Positions 46,872-58,595 of a stretch of 64,000 nt of DNA are shown here, in pieces (position 1 is the stretch's first letter; every line of letters starts with the position of its first letter). The stretch is from contig NC_053042.1 in the NCBI RefSeq assembly GCF_003473485.1, forward strand, positions 48,571,762 to 48,635,761, given 5' to 3'. The translations under genes were made by a program, and so were the position numbers. The notes under the pieces were generated by a model. It searched no databases, had not been told where the DNA came from, and saw nothing but the letters and a program-made list of their open reading frames with translations. The DNA comes from Medicago truncatula. Taxonomy: Eukaryota > Streptophyta > Magnoliopsida > Fabales > Fabaceae.

Positions 46872-48704
46872 ATGGAAAACCAACCATCACCACTTCCACC
46901 AAAAACATACAAACTAACAGCAACTTCAATCTCTTACTCCAAAAACCTACAAACAAACAACACCATCATTGCACCATTTCTCTTCTTCAAACATTGTACA
47001 CCAACCCCCCCAAACTACATCCTCAAAGATGTTTCCCTCACAGCATACCCTTCTGAGATTCTTGCCATTGTTGGTCCAAGTGGTGCAGGAAAATCAACTC
47101 TTCTAGACATTCTTTCAGCTAGAAGATTACCCTTAAGTGGTACACTTTCTCTTAACTCTTCACCTATCACTAACCCTTCTACATTCAGAAAACTCTCTGC
47201 TTATGTTCCTCAACATGATGCATGTCTTCCTATGTTAACTGTTTCTGAAACTTTTGCTTTTTCTGCTTCTCTTCTTAAGCCTAAAACCATTGATATTGCT
47301 GCTATTGTTTCTTCTCTTTTAAACGAGCTTAGACTCACTCATTTGGCTAATACAAGGCTTAATCATGGTTTATCTGGTGGTGAACGTAGAAGGGTCTCTA
47401 TTGGACTTAGTCTTCTTCATGATCCTGCTGTTTTGCTACTTGATGAACCTACTTCTGGTCTTGATAGTTCCTCTGCTTTCAAAGTCATGCAAACTCTTAA
47501 ATCAACTTGTGTTTCATATAACAGAACTATTGTTCTTTCCATTCACCAACCAAGTTTCAAGATTCTCTCTTGTATTGATAGAATCTTACTTCTTTCAAAA
47601 GGAACTGTTGTTCATCATGGAAGCTTAGCTTCACTTCAATCATTCTTGCTTTCAAAAGGGTTCACTGTTCCACATCAGCTTAATGCATTGGAATATGCAA
47701 TGGAAATATTAAACCAATTGAATGAGATTGAACCAATGATTACACCCCCAAGTTTACCTGAGTCACCAGAGAATTCTGAATCTTCAATAGCTTGTACTTC
47801 TGCATCTGACAATATTGGAAGAACTAAAGGTAAAAGCAGAGAGATCAGATACAAGAGTTCAAGGATTCATGAAATTTGTACACTTTTTAGAAGATTTTGG
47901 AAGATCATATACCGAACAAAACAACTACTGTTGACAAACACAGCAGAAGCATTACTTGTTGGTCTTGTTTTAGGAACAATTTACATAAACATTGGGTTTG
48001 ATAAAGAAGGGATTGAGAAAAGGTTTGGTCTTTTTGCATTCACTCTAACATTCCTCTTATCTTCCACAACTGAAACACTTCCAATCTTTATCAATGAGAG
48101 ACCAATCTTGTTAAGAGAAACATCAAGTGGTGTTTATAGGCTATCATCTTATCTTATAGCAAATACACTTGTTTTCTTGCCATATTTGCTAGTAGTTGCT
48201 GTTATCTACTCTATTCCAGTTTACTTTTTAGTGGGTCTTTGTAGTTCTTGGCTATCTTTTGCTTACTTTGTTTTGGTTATTTGGGTCATAGTTCTTATGG
48301 CAAACTCATTTGTTCTGTTCTTGAGTTCTTTAGCACCAAACTACATTGCTGGAACTTCACTCATGACAGTGCTACTTGCAGCATTTTTTCTGTTCTCTGG
48401 ATACTTTATATCTAAGGATTGTTTACCTAAGTATTGGCTCTTCATGCACTTCTTTTCTATGTACAAATATGCTCTTGATGCACTTCTTATCAATGAGTAT
48501 TCTTGCTTAGCTACAAGGTGCATGATATGGTTTCAAGAGAATGATCAAGAATGCATGATCACTGGTGGTGACGTGTTGCAGAAGAGAGGGCTCCATGAGG
48601 GACAGAGATGGACCAATGTGTACTTTTTGATTGGGTTCTTTGTTTTTTACCGTGTGCTTTGTTTCTTGGTTTTACTTAGAAGGGTTTCAAGATCCAAAAC
48701 TTGA
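46872..48704 (+). CDS. ABCG8: ABC transporter G family half-transporter (ABCG8-like)
   Basis: A single uninterrupted exon of 610 aa, as in the intronless ABCG4/ABCG8 group. The nucleotide-binding domain comes first: Walker A GPSGAGKST (68-76), Q-loop around YVPQHD (111-116), signature LSGGERRR (167-174), Walker B LLLDEP (188-193) and the H-loop His in IHQPS (about 225). A linker rich in Ser/Glu follows (285-330). The ABC2 membrane domain (about 335-605) has six hydrophobic helices, with the ETLPIFINERPILLRETSSG loop that couples it to the ATPase. As a half-size transporter it must dimerise at the plasma membrane. Family members export lipids, cuticle precursors or hormones; this one's substrate cannot be told from sequence. 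Next to a MAKR5-like gene, as in Arabidopsis. Confidence 0.93.
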   Translation: MENQPSPLPPKTYKLTATSISYSKNLQTNNTIIAPFLFFKHCTPTPPNYILKDVSLTAYPSEILAIVGPSGAGKSTLLDILSARRLPLSGTLSLNSSPITNPSTFRKLSAYVPQHDACLPMLTVSETFAFSASLLKPKTIDIAAIVSSLLNELRLTHLANTRLNHGLSGGERRRVSIGLSLLHDPAVLLLDEPTSGLDSSSAFKVMQTLKSTCVSYNRTIVLSIHQPSFKILSCIDRILLLSKGTVVHHGSLASLQSFLLSKGFTVPHQLNALEYAMEILNQLNEIEPMITPPSLPESPENSESSIACTSASDNIGRTKGKSREIRYKSSRIHEICTLFRRFWKIIYRTKQLLLTNTAEALLVGLVLGTIYINIGFDKEGIEKRFGLFAFTLTFLLSSTTETLPIFINERPILLRETSSGVYRLSSYLIANTLVFLPYLLVVAVIYSIPVYFLVGLCSSWLSFAYFVLVIWVIVLMANSFVLFLSSLAPNYIAGTSLMTVLLAAFFLFSGYFISKDCLPKYWLFMHFFSMYKYALDALLINEYSCLATRCMIWFQENDQECMITGGDVLQKRGLHEGQRWTNVYFLIGFFVFYRVLCFLVLLRRVSRSKT

Positions 48705-50163
48705 AGGCCTATTGGTGAAAAGGATAAGCATATAATTATGAATTTTCTTCAATTCTGATCCTTACTTTTGTATGAACTGGTTTTGTTATTTCATTTGATT
48801 TTCTATAAAGTGTATAAATATCATCATGATCTGAAATACATGCATGCGGCCATAAACATAAAGTTTGTTTCAAAGTTAGAAAGTTGACTCTTTCTTCTCT
48901 CCTCTTTGGTTGTGATGTTAAATCTCATTAATTCTTTATTTGGAATATATGTTGTTTTGGATGATTTGGTATTATTATGGGATATTTCATTTTCTTGAGA
49001 TACAAGTGGATAAGCAGTACTTAAGACTACGACGTCTCATATTTTATCACTATATGAATGAATCTACGATAGAAATGCATTATAATGAAAAGGTACACAG
49101 TACTTACTAATCTTATTCATTTGTGAACCTACCTACTAATAAATCTAATATTAAAACTTCTAATTAAAAAGAGATAATTGTGATATTAATTTATAGCTGG
49201 TATAAAAACTTTGTTGATGGATATTATGTAAGTAGCTCTATAAGCAACACTATGAACCTTGAGGTTTTTCCTTTAGATGAGATTAAACTCACCAAACATT
49301 TTTTCCATAGAAAAAAAGTTTGATTTGGAAAATGAGAGGCCAGGAGTAGGAGGGTCAGTAAGGTAGGCTCCATTTGATTATTGTGAACTGATTTGGAGGG
49401 TTTGGTGGGTGAAAGTATATACAACAGGGAAATCCACATAGATATATCTTGGCCTATTCAATTGTTCCATTTGTTTAACTTGGTTCTGTTGGGGTCACGG
49501 GTCACGTTATAGTAGCAAAAGTGAGGGAAGAATCCAAAGCTGTCATCCTCATTCATTATGAAAGTGATTTTGTCACTTGGCTAAGTTGCTTGCAGCTGAT
49601 CCATCTCTTGTCTGCTATGTCTGAGCTATATAATGTTTGTGTTCACGGGTTCTTCATTTGTGGTGTACTCCCGTGAACTTGCTCATTTTTTGGGTTGAAT
49701 GTTGCATTGCATGGAATCAACATGTCACTTTGAGTCTTAGTTACACATGTTGCAAAATTGCAGTTTTGATTAAGCTGCACACTTTTATATCGCGGTAAAA
49801 TGCAGATAAATGCTGTCAATACGTTGCATATACCTCAAAATGCGTTATATTGTGACCATAACTGCGGATCGCAGCTTACTATGGTTACACATATAACAAC
49901 ATTAGACAATGTGAGACCATTATAGAGAACCAGGATCATTGCTAACACTAAACGACTTTTCCAAATTTCTCTTGTGTAATAAATGATAAGTTTATGGGAG
50001 ACTTATTTAGGGATGAAAATGGGAACGTAGAAGAGAAAACAGAGGATCCACTTAATTATGTGTAAATACATAATACAGTGCATGTGACTAAACCAATAAT
50101 TGAAAATTCAGAATCTATTAAAATAATAATGGACAAGATGTTAAAATTTTCGTAGAAGTTATT
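48705..50163. other. Intergenic sequence downstream of the ABCG8-like gene
   Basis: Starts with the 3' UTR. No other gene is recognised. 49780-49880 has a TATCGCGGTAAAATGCAGA-type stretch of unknown origin. Confidence 0.4.
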
Positions 50164-51137
50164 TTAATATTAGGTCAAATGCATCTAAATGTCCTTTTAA
50201 GTTTTTCGTTTTTCTCAAAGTGGTCCTTTAAGTTTCAAAAGTAACAAGTACTTTAAGTTTGGCTTAATACATTATTTGGTCCCTTAACTTATTTTTGGTT
50301 TTCACTTTGGTCCCCTAACTATAAAGTGTCTTAAACTGGTCCCTTATGTCTTCTGCCGTTACCTCATTTGGTCATCTCTGTTAGTTTTTAACATCAAATG
50401 TCTAAGGTGAACCATATTTAAAGGTGGTCCACCGTAAACCTTATTAAATTTTTATGTTTTAACCCTTGTTTGATCATGTAGGGTCTATTGTATTTAATTG
50501 TGAACCACTACCACCTAATTTTTTCTCACTTTTCTTCATCTTCTACTTCTCTCATCTTCTTCATCATATTCATCAATCTACAATAAACCCAGAAAAAGAA
50601 AAACATAATTTTTTCTTTAAATAAAAAACTTAATTTTAATTTTTTCTTAAAAATTACTACCACACCATAGACATCTTCCTTTCATTTTCCTTAACATTCT
50701 TAAAAGAAATTACTACCCAGAACAAGAACCATAATCATTCCTTAAAAAAAACACTTAATTCTCATTCATATTCATTCATTCTTCAAGAATTCAGATTCAA
50801 CCATTTTCAAATTCCTTATCATGAATTTTAAAAAATGGAGAGAACAGATTGAGAGAGAAAATAGAGAGATACCAATTCAACCCGTTTTCTCTTTGAATTC
50901 GGATTTAGACTTCAAAGGAAGATCATGAGAAGGAATTCAGATTCAGATTTGAATTCGGATTCAATTGGTGGTGGAAACTGAAAACTAGGAAAATTCGAAT
51001 TTTGATTTTTGATTCAGTGTTGTTGTGTTGCATATATTTAGAATTGAAAACTGAAAATGGGAGAATAAAAGGAAGTTACCGTGTTAGTATGTTTTCACCA
51101 TCTTAATTTTATGGTGATTTATTTTTATTTTTGTGTT

Positions 51138-51371
51138 TTTTTTTTTTTTTTTTTAAATCATCATAAATTTCATTGATCACAAGAAGTGCAAAAGGCATGA
51201 AAATAGAACAGCAACCAAAATTAGGCAAGGAAGGGAACAATAAATGGCGTAGGACGTGAAAAGGAACAACCAGCCGCAACTCATATAATCCCAACACCGT
51301 TAACCGCTAGAAGCTCCACTATTAGTAATAGATAAGCACTCTTAAGCCAGTCAAAGACCTTCCCTACACTG
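51138..51371 (-). mobile_element. 5'-truncated LINE 3' end nested in the Mutator composite
   Basis: A poly(T) run at 51138-51155 is the tail of a minus-strand copy. The coding-strand end reads CTTGTGATCAATGAAATTTA, typical of plant LINE 3' ends. TTTTTGTGTT flanks it at 51128-51137 and 51372-51381, a likely target duplication. Confidence 0.6.
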
Positions 51372-51914
51372 TTTTTGTGTTATTGTAATGGAGGAAGAAA
51401 TGAATGAGGGACCTAAATTCCACCTTTATGAATTTTTGTGTTTCAGTTTTAGATTTTTTTAAGTAATTGGATCCAATTAATTTGAGATTTTAGTGAAGCA
51501 TTCAATCAATTTTTTTTCCTGTGTTTGTTTCTTCAAGTTTTTTTGGGTTTTATATGAACATAGTGTTGAAGATGATGAAGATCAAGAGGAAGAATAGGGA
51601 AGGAGAAGAAGAAAAGGAAAATAATTAGATATGAGTGGTTCACTGTAATATACTACGAACCTGCAATCAAACGGTTATAATCATATTAAAAATATTATAA
51701 TTAAAAAAATTAACGGAAAGGATCAAATGCATTTAAAGGTCCTTTAAGTTTTTCGTTTTTCCCAAAGTGGTCCTTTAAGTTTCAAAAGTCCCAAACAAGT
51801 CCTTTTAGTTTTTGAATCGTTTCAAACAAGTCAGAATGTAGATAGCATAATTGATAATTGCTTCCTTGAACTTATCTTTGGTACCAAATCTGGCTCCTAA
51901 TACCACTTAAAATT

Positions 51915-52326
51915 GGCAAATTCTATGGTACACCCAACAATTTGAGTGTACCGGTACACCAAATTATTAAATTAATAATTAAACGAGTTTTTTTTTATTT
52001 CATTTTTATTTTATTTTTAAGAAAAAGAACTGTTTTCTATCATTGACAATTACAATAATTAAATCGTATTTACCAAAAGCGTCGACGAAATAAAATTTAC
52101 TTTTTTTTTTTTAATTTTTGTTACATATAACAAAGAATATTGATTATTTTTTATGAGAAAATGTTAAAAATTTAATATAATTCTTATAAACAATGAAATG
52201 ATGTTTTCTAAAATATAAATATTGATGAATAACTCTTTATTTCATAAAATAATCGTTAAATTATAAATTTTTTAAAGTAGGAGTACCAGTACACCTTAAT
52301 TTATGAGGTGTACCGTAGAAGTCCCC
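51915..52326. mobile_element. Mutator-type foldback MITE nested in the composite
   Basis: A 412-bp element. Left end GGCAAATTCTATGGTACACC; inverted right end GGGGACTTCTACGGTACACC. CTTAAAATT flanks it exactly (51906-51914, 52327-52335). It splits the transposase-derived core of the outer element and so is younger than it. Confidence 0.8.
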
Positions 52327-52596
52327 CTTAAAATTAGTCATCTTTTTAGGCATGACAAATGGTGGATAATGCTCTTTGTTGCTATCATCTGAATCATCAC
52401 CATCATCCTCTAAAATGACTTGTTTGAAACGATTCATAAACTAAAAGGACTTGTTTGGGACTTTTGAAACTTAAAGGCTTAATACATCATTTAATCCCTT
52501 AACTTATTTTTTGTTTTCACTTTGGTCTCTTAACTATAAAGTGTCTCAAATTGGTCCTCTCCGTTAATTTTTTAAATGCATTTGACCTTAATATTA

Positions 52597-53425
52597 TATT
52601 AAAGTTTTAATTAGTTGTGTATAAATTTTAGAACTTGTATTCATGCAATAATTCCTGGTAGAGTATACATGTATCCATATATGTACCATGTATGCATGGT
52701 AGTGGCAGGCGTAAAAACAAAAAGGTCATGGGAAGAACATTACTCAAAATGAAATACTCTGGCAATGAATCTTGGCTTCAGACTATTTCTATATACTGTT
52801 GTTAAATATGTCCTTACTATGAACCTTATGCCTTTGGAGTATAAATAGTATTGTTAAATATGTTCTTTTTCTAGTTGGAGCATGTTAAATTAAATATAAA
52901 ACACAGATGCTGACAAATTTCATCTCCTTAATAGAGTCACCCACTTGATTTGAATTAGTCAAAGTTCAAGGACTTTCAAATAACTAGATCTCGTGTCAAA
53001 AATTGATCTTAATATCAGGAATCCATTCCATTCAGCTAAGAATGTGCATTTGGACAACCTTACATGATTTAGGTAAAAGCTCGATGGTCTACTACGTGCA
53101 TGTTTGGAATTATAGTGAGTTTGATAAAATCACAATAGCATTGCAATTTTCTTGAATCTTGAAAATGTAATTTTCGCAAAAATCATGACGGCCACACTGT
53201 AATTCTGCCAAACCCACCTTCAACTAACACATGCACCACTTTTGCTACCTTACCGAGCTTAAGGTCTTTATAGATCAAGAAAATAGAATGGACAAATGAA
53301 CCAAGGGGGTCAAAATTTTCTTAAAACATACATCAATGCATGCTTTAAGGCTCAACTAACAAGCGAATGAGACGAAGGTTGTGTCAAACAGCATTCTCCT
53401 TTTCCATTGCAGCCAGCCACAGATA
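52597..53425. other. Spacer and 3' UTR region of the PHT5 gene
   Basis: No gene or clear repeat is seen apart from the 3' UTR expected just below 53426. Confidence 0.4.
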
Positions 53426-56400
53426 TCAATATAGAGAGTTGTAGGTATAGCATGTTGCAATGATGGAAAATATGCAAATGAAGAGGGAAGGAAGCAGGGT
53501 GATATTTAGGAGCCTACTCACACCCAAGTAGCCAGCAAGGGTAATAGTTGCATCAGCAATCACTCTTGCAATTGTTCCAGCCTCTGTAGATAGAAGCCCT
53601 CCATTATATGTTCCTCGAGAAAGCCTTGATGACATAACACGTGAGAGCAGCGATAAGTTGATGCCTGTATAATGCATGGATCATTGTCAAAGATCATAAA
53701 AACGAAGCTTAGTCCCTTTTTAGATGGAATCTCCAACTTAGTTCTAAAGTAAAAAAAAAAAAATGTCTCTAAAGTATGAAGGTAGTTATTTCAGTCTTAA
53801 AGTATATGAAAATCCGTCCCTAGCATCATAACAAGAGAGATCAAAGTGACAAATGTCATATGTTTTGGGAACTACTTAATATGTTCATATACCTTAGGTC
53901 TAAGTTGGAGAGAGTATGATACCCTCGAAGACTAAATTGAGGGTTTAATCAATTTCGTTCACTAGCAAAAAGAGAAAAGCAAATCATGAGTAAAACCTTA
54001 CCTTCCAGTACTTCAGCAGAAACAAACATAAGAAGACCTGAACAGATGTATTGTGGTACGGAGTATGGAATGATTACATGAAAGGCCGAGAGTATGCCAA
54101 CTAAAACCATGATTTCTGATGCCAAAAGAATTTGCCTGCAAATAAATCAATAGAAAGGTGTGATATTTTAGCTGTTTAAGGATAGTATTTCAACTTTCAA
54201 CAATTTTAAAGTTCTTAATGCAACCTGCAAAAGAAAACTAAATTGAAAATCATAATCACTTGGATCTTTCTATAGCTATATCTTTTTATAATGTATTCAA
54301 GTTCAAAATTTACTATCATGCAGCATTCTACAAAATCCAAAGCAGATTTTATGCTTGCAATCAAATGATACATGAGTTTAATTATATGTTACCTGTCGTC
54401 AAACATGTTGCTTATATAGCTTCCAACAATGATGTTTACAGGAAGAACTGTCAAGCCAAGGCCAGCAAGAAAAATGGCAACTGTGCTTGTTGACCAGTTA
54501 AAGTAGTATGTTGTGACAACACTAGATTCTGATAGTAAAATTTCCATTACATATTTGAGCATGAAGTATATCAACAACTGAACCTGAAGATGTTAAATAA
54601 ATATGATCAAAACCATTTATCTCACATTTAATTGCAACTTTGTGAATTGAAACATAAAACAAACAACACATCAAGAATTCGCAGAACTTAAAAATCATCT
54701 ATAATAATACTTAACGAGCTGGATGAGGAACTCCATAATCTCAAGAGGTACATGATGCGTAAATTGTCGTGTCAAAGTAGGAAGTGACCATCTTTCAATT
54801 TAGCATCACTCTCATGTTGTGTTTAAGTCATATGAATTGCAGGTAAAATTGTTTTAAAGTTAAGCTAAAACTATATATATATATGAGTTTACTTCACAAG
54901 TTTTACTGCAGTGAAAAACTTAGTACATGGTTAAAAACAAATAGTAGTTTTATCACTTTCTACAATTGAGTTTTCTGTAATACAGGAGCATAGTCCGACT
55001 TTGACATTTTCACATAAAAAATAGTTTTCCATCTCAGCAATGACTTGAAACATATACATCTAAAGAAACCATTGGTGCTGGTCAATGGAATTCAACATAT
55101 AATGGATTGATAGTGAGACATTTAGAGTTGCTTACAAACCTTTACAGAAGGTGTAAGGAGTCTATATGCCGATCCAATTGAATTGGCTGGTCGACGTGAT
55201 CCTTCTGGAGCTTCTCCACCATCGTCAGCCTCTTCATCTTCCTTATCCTCAGAACTAATTAGCAACGGTTGTTTTAGGCCTTTTTCAAGTGCGTTGTTGT
55301 CTACTGGTAAGGGAAAAAAGTGTCAATTTTGATTCCTTGCATTGAAGCTTTGCAGAATGAATATAATAGTTCAAGGATAATGCAGTCGTAGATGATTTTC
55401 ATAAAGATTAACAATGAAATTAGAGGAATGATACAGATTAACTATCTTGCAAGATCACAATAAAAAAGTAGAAATCATCAGTAGAGAGGTACCAGCATTA
55501 GATTTATTTGTTGTATGATTCTCTTCAAATTCACGAGAAGGTTCCACAAAAGAGATCCACAACCATATTAAATATACAAGCCAAGCAACAGTCATAACCC
55601 ACCCTGGCAAAGTATCTTGATTAAATGTAATCTTGTAAATCTTAAAATTTGTCTGCAGTAAACCAGCTAATGCAGGACCACAAGCCATTCCAAGAGCGCT
55701 GGCACTAACAAAACCTGCCGATGCTTGCATGCGGATTTTTAAAGGCACACAATCGCTAATGTAGCGCCGGTTAACAGCTCTAGCAGAACCAAATCTGCAA
55801 TTATAATACAATTGTGTAAACAAAATGAGGTTTTCATGCAATAATATTTATCTAAAGTGAACTGATAAGATACAATATCAAAACTTATGCTAATATTGAA
55901 AGAAAGCAAGAGATGGAGGACTATTTACCCACAGCAAAGACGGCCAATTAGGAGAATCCATATTGAATTAAGATCATACGCTAAGGCATACATGGCATTT
56001 CCGAGAAAAAGAATTATGCTACTGAATACAAGAGGTTGGAAGTATGATTTATTTGACCACGCACTGAAATATACCGACGAAAATAGCTGAGCGACGGCCA
56101 TTGCACCGATCACAATACCACAAACCGTTGGTGCAGCCCCAAGGTACATAGAGTAATCATCTGCTGTAGGGACAATGATATATGTATTGACCATATACAA
56201 AAATGTGTTAGCCAAGTTTAATAGAAGAGACATAAAATGGTAGCTCTGATCATCAACAAGCTCATCAGTAGGTGCAGGCAGCTCTTCTTGCATAATGAGT
56301 GCATGTTGCCCCAGAAAGTGAAGGAAATTGGTTGAATGAGTTAACCTATCCACGGCTGCTATTATCAAATCGATGACAGGATCCTGCACAAGTAATTATG

Positions 56401-57525
56401 ATGGAATATCAACAAATGTTATTTTGCTGCTTCTTATTTTCGCTATCAAGGCTTGTTTGAAGATATTAAAAATAACATGACAAATTAAAATCAGTGCCAC
56501 AGAATAAATGTTAGGTAAACCTGAAGGGGAAGAGTAGGCTCATCATAAATTGATAAGTAGCTTCCTTGATGGTCCTGAAGTTCATTAAGGTTGCGAGATA
56601 AGGCTCCTACAACAGCTCCTAGACCCTGCAAGATACACACAAGTTAGTTAATAAAGTAATTAATTTATTATCTATGTTATTAAACTTTGTGTTTGAACTA
56701 AACATTTACCACTTGCTTGAACACTTGTTGCAGCTGGGAATAAGGATGATTCGCACGAGTTTTAACGTAGTAATCAGTAAATCTATAGCCAAAGCGTTTG
56801 TCAAACTTCTTCAAGATTTTTCGCAAACCAACAGCATTTATCTCTACAAAATAGAGAAGCTTCAATAGATCTTGTCCTGCTGTTCTATAAGCTTCTCGCA
56901 ATTCAGACCTTTTGCTCATTTCAGGCTCTTGCTGAGCACCATCCTGCTGTTCTCCAAGCCTTGCTATCCTGCTTGCCAAAAGCCCTTGTTGTTCCAACAG
57001 GAAAAGAACAGTCTTCTCAAGCTGAATTGTAACATAAAATTGATTCAAAACAATGTAACACACAACTAGAGAATAGTATAATGCATATATCATAATAATT
57101 ACAACTACCCTTAGCTCACATATACTTATTTATTAGAATCTAAATTGAGAAGTTAAAATGTAACGCAACCAAAAAGGCGAAAAATACAAATAGTGAGTGA
57201 CTCATGATTATGCAATGCACAAAGACAACAAACCTGAACATCTAGCATTCTTGAGAAATCCTTAAGTACAAACCGTCGATCTTGTGTTCCGAGTTCTATT
57301 TGTTGAGAATATTGCTTCACTCTTTTCTTCATTAGTTTGTAGTTTATGTAATATCTGAATCAAAACTGAAGATTATAAACATGCATGCGTAGAAATGAAT
57401 CCGAAAATTGCCTGAAATGCGAAACTAAATTTGACTGGTTACACTCGACACATAGTGAGAGAACATACATACCCCTGCCATTCTTGAATTTGTCTTTCTT
57501 TCAACTTTTTACCAAAAGCAACCAT
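53426..57525 (-). CDS. PHT5: SPX-MFS vacuolar phosphate transporter (PHT5/VPT)
   Basis: Ten minus-strand exons join in frame to 691 aa: 57525-57473, 57354-57234, 57021-56710, 56625-56521, 56383-55929, 55794-55493, 55303-55140, 54583-54393, 54135-54002, 53664-53426. Residues 1-162 are an SPX domain ([16 protein letters not shown] at the start; Lys-rich helices with KILKKFDKR), which senses inositol pyrophosphates. A spacer leads to a major-facilitator domain (about 240-690) with some ten to twelve hydrophobic helices, split by a long acidic loop ([20 protein letters not shown], about 425-460). The length matches Arabidopsis PHT5 proteins (about 700 aa). These load phosphate into the vacuole. 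ATG 57525 opens the SPX motif directly, with an AG acceptor-like site 7-8 bp upstream that suggests a 5'-UTR intron. It is divergent from the PPR gene. Which PHT5 paralogue it is cannot be decided here. Confidence 0.9.
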
Positions 57526-57972
57526 CTCTAACTGCAATAATCGAAACAAAATTAGTTTAAATCATGTTAACAATGCAAAGATTAAAGAGTGTAGCTAGTT
57601 TTTATCGTATCCAATTTCCAATGTATTATTCAGCTTACTCAATTAAATACATGATGAAAATATTGATTATTCTCTTTCTTACTTGGTAAACAAGTTTGTT
57701 GAACGTACAAAAATGCAAAAGAATTGGATCCTATATTGACATGATTAGGAAAATGAAATCGTATAAGAGAGAGAATTAGAAAAGATTGAAGGAGCGTAAG
57801 TTTTATGTTAAAATTTCAACGGTGAAAAGAGCATGCAATGCAATAGCAAGAAAAATGTGGGGATGCTTAACCAAAATGAATTACTGAGTTTTTTTGAAAA
57901 GTATGAATGATGATGTTGATGATCACGAAGAGATGCGAAGCGAAGAAGAAGGAAAAAGAGGGCGATTCAGTG

Positions 57973-57990
57973 AGAGAGAGAGAGAGAGAA
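57973..57990 (-). promoter_or_regulatory. GA/CT tract in the 5' region of the PHT5 gene
   Basis: GAGAGAGAGAGAGAG on the plus strand, i.e. CT on the coding strand, about 450 bp before the ATG. It fits a transcript leader if a 5'-UTR intron is present. Confidence 0.4.
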
Positions 57991-58055
57991 ATGGGAAAAC
58001 TGCATTCCATATATATATCGTTTTAGTGGACTCACCTTTCCTTTTTTCGCTAGGT

Positions 58056-58101
58056 AATATTCTCTTCTTTATGCTTCTTAAAAAAATATTCTCTTCTCTA
58101 T
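58056..58101 (+). repeat. Tail-only micro-insertion with the SINE tail sequence
   Basis: AATATTCTCTTCTTTAT (58056-58072) recurs with one change at 58085-58101. Only 12 bases lie between them: GCTTCTTAAAAA, the tail of the SINE at 34807-34933. It sits in the PHT5 upstream region. Confidence 0.65.
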
Positions 58102-58215
58102 ATTTCGCTTGCGCCAATAAATATACCAAAGTCTAATGAGATTCATTAAGTAATTCTACATAAATTTATGGAAGTGTCTAATTTAAGTTGATCTTTCATA
58201 ATTTTCTCACCACCT

Positions 58216-58270
58216 AATAATTCACTCTATGATCACATTTAAAAAAAACAAAAAATAACTCACTCCATGA
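58216..58270 (+). repeat. Tail-only micro-insertion, 17-bp repeats with two changes
   Basis: AATAATTCACTCTATGA (58216-58232) and AATAACTCACTCCATGA (58254-58270) flank 21 bases, TCACATTTAAAAAAAA followed by CAAAA. Confidence 0.5.
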
Positions 58271-58595
58271 CAAAAAAAAAAAAAAACTTAAATTAATCAT
58301 TGTCATTTTTTTACGGTGACAAATTAGTTCATTTATTATAATGAGTCGTAATAACCATAAAGACTATAATTTATCTCTGATATAAAATAATTCCATGACG
58401 AATTTGAGTATATTTTTGTTGGATATTGAATGGATAGTGTAAAAATTGTAGGCATCAAATAGGATGTTTGGTCTTCTTTTAATTAACATGATATATATAT
58501 AAAAAAAAAATCCCTAGAAAATTAAAAACACAAGTGACATGTTGATTGACCACTGTCACCAAACTCCATGTCTCCCAAATGCTATCCCTTGTTAT

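Larger units (their letters stand above)
50173..52587. mobile_element. Composite Mutator-like element (2.4 kb) with nested insertions
   Basis: Ends GGTCAAATGCATCTAAATG and inverted GGTCAAATGCATTTAAA, with exact 9-bp flanks TTAATATTA (50164-50172, 52588-52596). Long arms of TCCTTTAAGTTT-type repeats occur at 50173-50268, 51717-51830 and, inverted, 52425-52476. A second repeat type (GGCTTAATACATNATTTGG) interrupts the arms at 50269 and 52477. The core (minus strand, 52420-51840 minus a nested MITE) reads EDDGDDSDDS, then HYPPFVMPKKM and GARFGTKDKFKEAIINYAI, which I recognise as the N-terminal part of a MuDR-type transposase. The catalytic domain is absent, so the element is non-autonomous. It also holds a LINE tail (51138-51371) and a foldback MITE (51915-52326). 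Confidence 0.75.

Noticed and set aside
46872-47056. A second open frame overlapping the start of the ABCG8-like gene
   Set aside because: It is an out-of-frame shadow of the ABC transporter reading frame and has no family signature.
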